DNA of 64,000 bases from Panax quinquefolius (lineage: Eukaryota > Streptophyta > Magnoliopsida > Apiales > Araliaceae), in assembly GCA_020205615.1 (NCBI GenBank), contig CM035164.1, forward strand, positions 2,321,501 through 2,385,500. The letters run 5' to 3'. Below the pieces are notes generated by a model. The model saw only the letters and a program-made list of their open reading frames with translations, was not told where the DNA came from and searched no databases. The translations under genes and the position numbers were made by a program. Below are positions 59,907 to 64,000 of the stretch, piece by piece. Every line of letters begins with the position of its first letter. Position 1 is the stretch's first letter.

Positions 59907-62900
59907 ATGGAAGATTGGTGAGTTATCACTGGCATTCAGCTCGGAACCAAGTCGTTTGAAAAATTCGAAAAGAAGTTCAGAGACATTATCGAACTTGTAA
60001 AGAAAGCTGGATTATTAGAATGTCTTGAGGCAACTACTCGAGTATATGTTGACCTGGTTAAAGAGTTCTACTCAAATGCTTCCATAAAATCTGGGACCTT
60101 TTCTACCAAGGTCAAAGGTCAGTCTCTGAAGTTGAAATCTTCTGACCTTAATCAATGCCTAGGTTTTCCTAACCAAGGACTAAAGAGCCTTGATGATGTC
60201 GATACAGAACAAGCAAAGGAGATCATGGGGTACTAGAGAAACCATAGTCTGAAGGACATGAAGAAGAAGGAGTTTCTAGAAGAGTTCGAATTCCTTGTAG
60301 AGATAGTGGGCAAATATATTTTATGCAAGGATACTGCACATGATACTGTGCTTGACCAACAGTTGAAGATAATGTCAGCAATAGTTCTGAAGAAACAAAT
60401 CAACTTTGGAGCTATCTTGTTCGATCAAATCTCCAAGTGGGTAGAAAAGGCTGAGCTAAAGAAGTCTACAGAAAAACCCCTGACAAAGGTGTTTCATGGA
60501 AGACTGCTGAGCATTGTAATGAAGAAAAAGCTAGGAGGCAAGATCAAAGATGATGAAGGAGAGCCTCTGAACGTTCACAAAGTGATGTCTCCACAACTAT
60601 TTGTGAATTAGAAGAAAAATCCCAAGGAGAACCGAAGGCTGACAACTGGGAGTAGCAGCAGGGCCTCTGCAAAGAAGAGGAAGACAGAAGAGGTAGAAAG
60701 CTCTTAGTGTGATGACTCTGTACCAATAGAAACCACACCAGCCAAGAAAAAACCAGAGGTGTGAAGAAAATCAAGGCCCCACCAAGGAGTCTCTCCATCA
60801 AAAATAAGGTTGAAGAAGAAAGAGCCCTAACTACTGAAACCACAAAGAGGAGAAGTAACAGATTACTTCAAGGGCCATCCAGAAAGAAAGCCGAGGTGAT
60901 AATCAAATCAGCATCAGTTTCCCAAGACAATACATCTAATGAAGAAAAGGATGTAGAATCAGAAGAAGAAAAGGCAACTGACAATCTCAAGGCTGAGTCC
61001 TCACCAACCAAATCCAGCAAAGAAGGTGAAGCTGGATTAATGAATAAGAATACAACATCTGCTGATGAAGAAGAGTGCTCAAGCCCTGTGGCTAATCCTT
61101 AGAGCATTCACTCTGATGATGGAGAAGAGATTCAAGATGACCCAACTACATCTCCAAATGCAACTGCCTTAACAAGCCCAGATAATGGGTCAGACAATGC
61201 TTTCTCAAGAGAAGAAGAACATGCCCCTTTCAATCCTGAAAGCCACCATGATGGCTCAAAAGGTGATAAGTCCAAAGAAGAAGGGTTTGCCTCTGCCCTT
61301 GCTGAACCCCAATGAAGCTCATCTGATGAACCAAAAGCTTCTAAGTCTGAAGAAGAAGAAGAGTCTGACTCTCCCAAAATTGAACCTCCAAAAAGAAGGA
61401 AGAGCTACAGATTGCAAGCCAAATTTGCCTCCAAAAGGAGAAGCGATCACTCTAATGCTATCATTGAACTAAGTGATGATGACTCTGTATCAAAGGATGA
61501 AAGTGATGAAGATGGAACCAGTGGTGAAGAAGATGAATCAGAAGAAGATCTTACTGAAGAAGGTTCTGAAAATGAAATGTAGCAAGAAGGATTCACTGTT
61601 GGAAATGATCAAGATGGTTCAGGCTCTGAAAGAGAAGAAATGAAGAATGAGTCCAATTCTGAAAATCAGGAATCAGAGGAACCAAAACTCTATCATGTCC
61701 TCTCTCTAGCAAAATTCACCAGGAGAATAGTAGTAGAAGTCTCGAATGAACCACCAGAAGCTCCACCAGAAAGATGGGTGAACTATGGAGATGAGCAGCT
61801 CAAGGTGGTAAGAATGACAACCTTTGATATAGCTAAAAACTAGAATAACATAGAGCTAGACTACACAACCATTCTCTATAATCCTGATGACTTGCTAACG
61901 AGATGGTTCTTCCAATGGATGCCATGGCTAAAAGCCCATACTGAAAGAGATGGAAGCTACTTTAGCTGGTGATACTCTCATTTTCCAAGCATGGAGCTGG
62001 TAGCTCAGAACTTCCCAAGGGTAAAGAGTTTTGCTACAAAGATGATCATAAACCAGCCCCACTTCAAAGTCTATCGTCATGCTAAAAATCTCTATATCCC
62101 TTACGATCGTAGAGTGGACTCTGAAAGAAGAAGGATCATGACCAAGGAGATGATCGTAGAGTATCAGAAACCTTCATCAGCTCAAGCACTGCTATCTGAC
62201 ATTCCTTCATCCTCAATCAGTGATTAGAACTTAACGATTCTTCAGATTCTCGACACCTTCGAAAATATGTCCAAGGATGCAGATCGTAGAGTTCAATCTA
62301 ATGCTCGACACGAAACTGCTCAACCAGATGATCAAGTATCTATGGAGAAGGAGCTGACAAAAAACTCTGATGAACTGAGTGAGAAAATATTTCTATTCAC
62401 TGAAGAGTCATAGAAGCTGACAGCAGCAGGAGATAGTTCATTCCAGAACAAACTTCAAGCTACTATGGCTGATTTATCTCTCAAACTCAAAGAAAGAGAT
62501 AACATCTATCTGAAGGTCATGCATGATCTGAAGGTAGAAGCTCTACGAGCACAGAAGGCTAATGAAGAGCAAATTCAAGCCCTCTCTGACAATATTGATG
62601 ACATGAAGCAGTCTTTCTCAGTGTAACTTGAGCTAAACCAACAGGAACTCAAGTTTGAAGTTGCTAACTCCTCCTACCTGATGGAGCAGCTCATGACCAA
62701 CATGGAGTACCTCTCCCAGATGATTAATGACAAAAAGGGGGAAAAAAGAGGCATAGAAAGAGGCAGAGCAAGAGGCATTCGAAGAAGAGTGGAAGAAAAG
62801 GAGAGAAGAATTCAAAGAAGAAGATAGCAGAAGAAGAGGCAGAGTCATCTTCTGAGGGGGAGCCGAAGAATGATGAACCTATGTATGCCAAAGCCGAGGG

Positions 62901-63000
62901 GGAGCCAGAAGGAGAAGAGAAGCATACATCTGAGGGGGAGCAAAGTAAAGCAGGAAAGTCCATATCTTAAGGGGAGCAGGAGCAAGAAGGCCAAACAGAT
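59907..63000 (+). pseudogene. Element F envelope-like ORF, decayed
   Basis: From ATG 59907 one frame (to about 60760), then a second (60761-62827), give a protein of about 970 codons broken by a dozen stops. The amino-terminal part (ECLEATTRVYVDLVKEFYSN, KVKGQSLKLKSSDLNQCLGF) resembles the putative plant transposon protein domain found in SIRE env-like ORFs. A charged Ser/Glu/Asp-rich linker follows (60900-61640), then a second conserved region (61670-62220), then a coiled coil (about 62340-62720). No clear signal peptide or membrane segment is visible, so calling it an envelope is by family analogy only. In-frame stops: 59919, 60234, 60609, 60705, 61100, 61313, 61580, 61841, 61970, 62225, 62411, 62624. 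Confidence 0.65.
62855..62977 (+). repeat. Repeated polypurine-like tracts in element F
   Basis: GAGGGGGAGC at 62855-62864, 62896-62905 and 62932-62941, and AAGGGGAGC at 62969-62977, upstream of the true tract at 63227-63235. Confidence 0.8.
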
Positions 63001-63226
63001 GATTAGCTGATTAGCAGAATCCTGAACACATACATGGAGCCAAAAGAGGTACATCTCTAACTAGTTAGGTATATTCTGGATCCAGAATGTAAAATGTCAG
63101 TGTATTAAATTCCATATCATTATAAATGACATTCATGATTATCTATTTTAGAAATACAGCTACTCACTATATATAAGATTCATTCATAACATGCATATGC
63201 ACTTATTATTTTTGTCATAATCAAAT

Positions 63227-63235
63227 AGGGGGAGA
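63227..63235 (+). promoter_or_regulatory. Polypurine tract of element F
   Basis: AGGGGGAGA followed by T and then the LTR start TGTCAGG. Confidence 0.9.
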
Positions 63236-63236
63236 T

Positions 63237-64000
63237 TGTCAGGAATAATCATGTGAATGTTATTCCTATTTATATATGATTTGAGTATGATATATATGAA
63301 TGAATATGCAATTATGCTTGCATTAAGAAAAGCTGTAAAGTCCTTTGATAGATAATAGAAACATGTGTACAAGGACTTAGAATGAATTGATCAAGTATGT
63401 TAGGTTGATCTTACATAAGCAAAACAACTTTGTAAAGTCTTTAAAAAGAAATAATGTACAAGGACTATAAACATAGAAAGATCAAGCATGTTAGGTTGAT
63501 CTTATGATGTAATAGATAGGCTTGTCTAATCGTTGAGCACTGCACCAGAAATCGGAGTCTGCTAGGAGAGTCAAGGAAAACTCGAGAGCTGTGGAGGCAG
63601 AATCGTAGTCTGCAAGATAGTAGATCTCGGAGTTTGTAGACTGCCAGGAGAAACGATGATGGATCATAGTGTGTCGAGTAGAACTTCCTCGGAGCCAAAG
63701 TATCTTTGAGGAAGTCGTGTTCGAAATCGTGAGAGATAGCACGCCACTGGTAGACCAACATCTGCCGGGCCAAGTCAGAAATGTAAACTACACTCGGAGT
63801 TGTAGAGTCTACTGATGCCGAAGCCAAGTCAAGGATCGTAGACTACACTCTGAGTCGTAGAGTCTATTGATTACATGCAGAGATCGTTGTCGAGCAAGAT
63901 CAGATGAAGACAACAAGCACAAAGCAGAAATCGTAGAGTGTCAAGATCTGATTTCAGAATCGTAGTGTCTGCACAGCCAAAGAAGAATCGTAGAGTGCAG
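63237..64000 (+). repeat. Element F 3' LTR (truncated by window end)
   Basis: Starts TGTCAGGAATAATC and is nearly identical to 51522 onward, with a handful of substitutions and short differences near 63700-63780. Short open stretches on the minus strand are shadows. Confidence 0.9.

Larger units (their letters stand above)
23092..64000 (-). mobile_element. Element D: Tekay-like Ty3-gypsy element, interrupted by B, E and F
   Basis: Minus-strand element whose pieces are: 3' LTR 23092-23164 plus 42268-44667 (2473 bp in total); internal 44668-47402 plus 50281-51521; the remainder lies beyond the window. Order in element orientation is gag, protease, reverse transcriptase, RNase H, integrase, chromodomain, polypurine tract, LTR. 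It is the oldest LTR element of the nest, because B, E and F all lie inside it. Its 5' LTR and right target duplication are not visible; the left candidate duplication is TTAGT (23087-23091). Confidence 0.85.
51522..64000 (+). mobile_element. Element F: SIRE-like Ty1-copia element lacking pol, with env-like ORF
   Basis: 5' LTR 51522-53404 plus 55863-56963 (about 2.98 kb without solo LTR G), primer-binding site 56966-56977, interior 56978-63226, polypurine tract 63227-63235, 3' LTR from 63237 to the window edge. LTR ends are TGTCAGGAATAA and GGAACTAACA. The long LTRs, attggtatcaaagc start and a 3' envelope-like ORF with coiled coil are SIRE/Maximus features (family knowledge). No reverse transcriptase or integrase is found, so F is non-autonomous. 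Left candidate duplication CGCTC (51517-51521). Confidence 0.75.

Overview
The window is plant nuclear DNA. It is AT-rich, made almost wholly of transposable elements, and I find no intact host gene. The retroelement families are plant-specific: Tekay/Del-type Ty3-gypsy chromoviruses primed by initiator tRNA-Met, a SIRE-like Ty1-copia element with an envelope-like ORF, CACTA, Stowaway, Helitron and Pack-MULE elements, and a tRNA-headed SINE. An angiosperm is certain enough. A eudicot is my guess and the species is unknown.

Layout. 1-8873: element A (minus strand), a Tekay-like gag-protease element without reverse transcriptase or integrase core. Its 5' end carries a tandem duplication of LTR plus leader, so three LTRs are seen. 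8874-17972: intergenic DNA with small elements: a SINE with a 15-bp target-site duplication (TSD), two Helitron ends, a foldback element, two Stowaway MITEs (one split by another TIR element), a further TIR element, microsatellites, and a repeat built of short hairpins. 17973-22858: a very long solo LTR (H) that contains a Pack-MULE carrying an exon of the Golgi protein SYS1. 22987 onward: the end of a CACTA transposon, into which the rest of the window is nested.

The nest from 22987 to the right edge can be read from 5-bp TSDs. CACTA holds Tekay element D (minus). D's 3' LTR holds element B (minus, TSD TTTAT). B's 5' LTR holds full-length element C (plus, TSD TAAGT). D's reverse transcriptase holds solo LTR E (TSD ATTGG). 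D's gag holds copia-like element F (plus). F's 5' LTR holds solo LTR G (TSD GTTCT). All coding regions are broken by frameshifts or stops. In A, B and C some breaks may be base-calling artefacts rather than real mutations.

The most notable observations are these. A and B share both a reverse-transcriptase deletion junction and a foreign insert of about 200 bp, so they look like two copies of one non-autonomous lineage that moves on enzymes from relatives such as C or D. Element F carries a 7-mer (ATCGTAG) dispersed through its LTRs, leader and coding region far above chance. F has lost pol but keeps an envelope-like ORF whose stop codons look like deamination of CAG/TGG codons. A repeat near 17-17.6 kb contains hairpins whose stems change in a compensated way. 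The interpretations are inference; the junctions, TSDs and motifs are read directly from the sequence.
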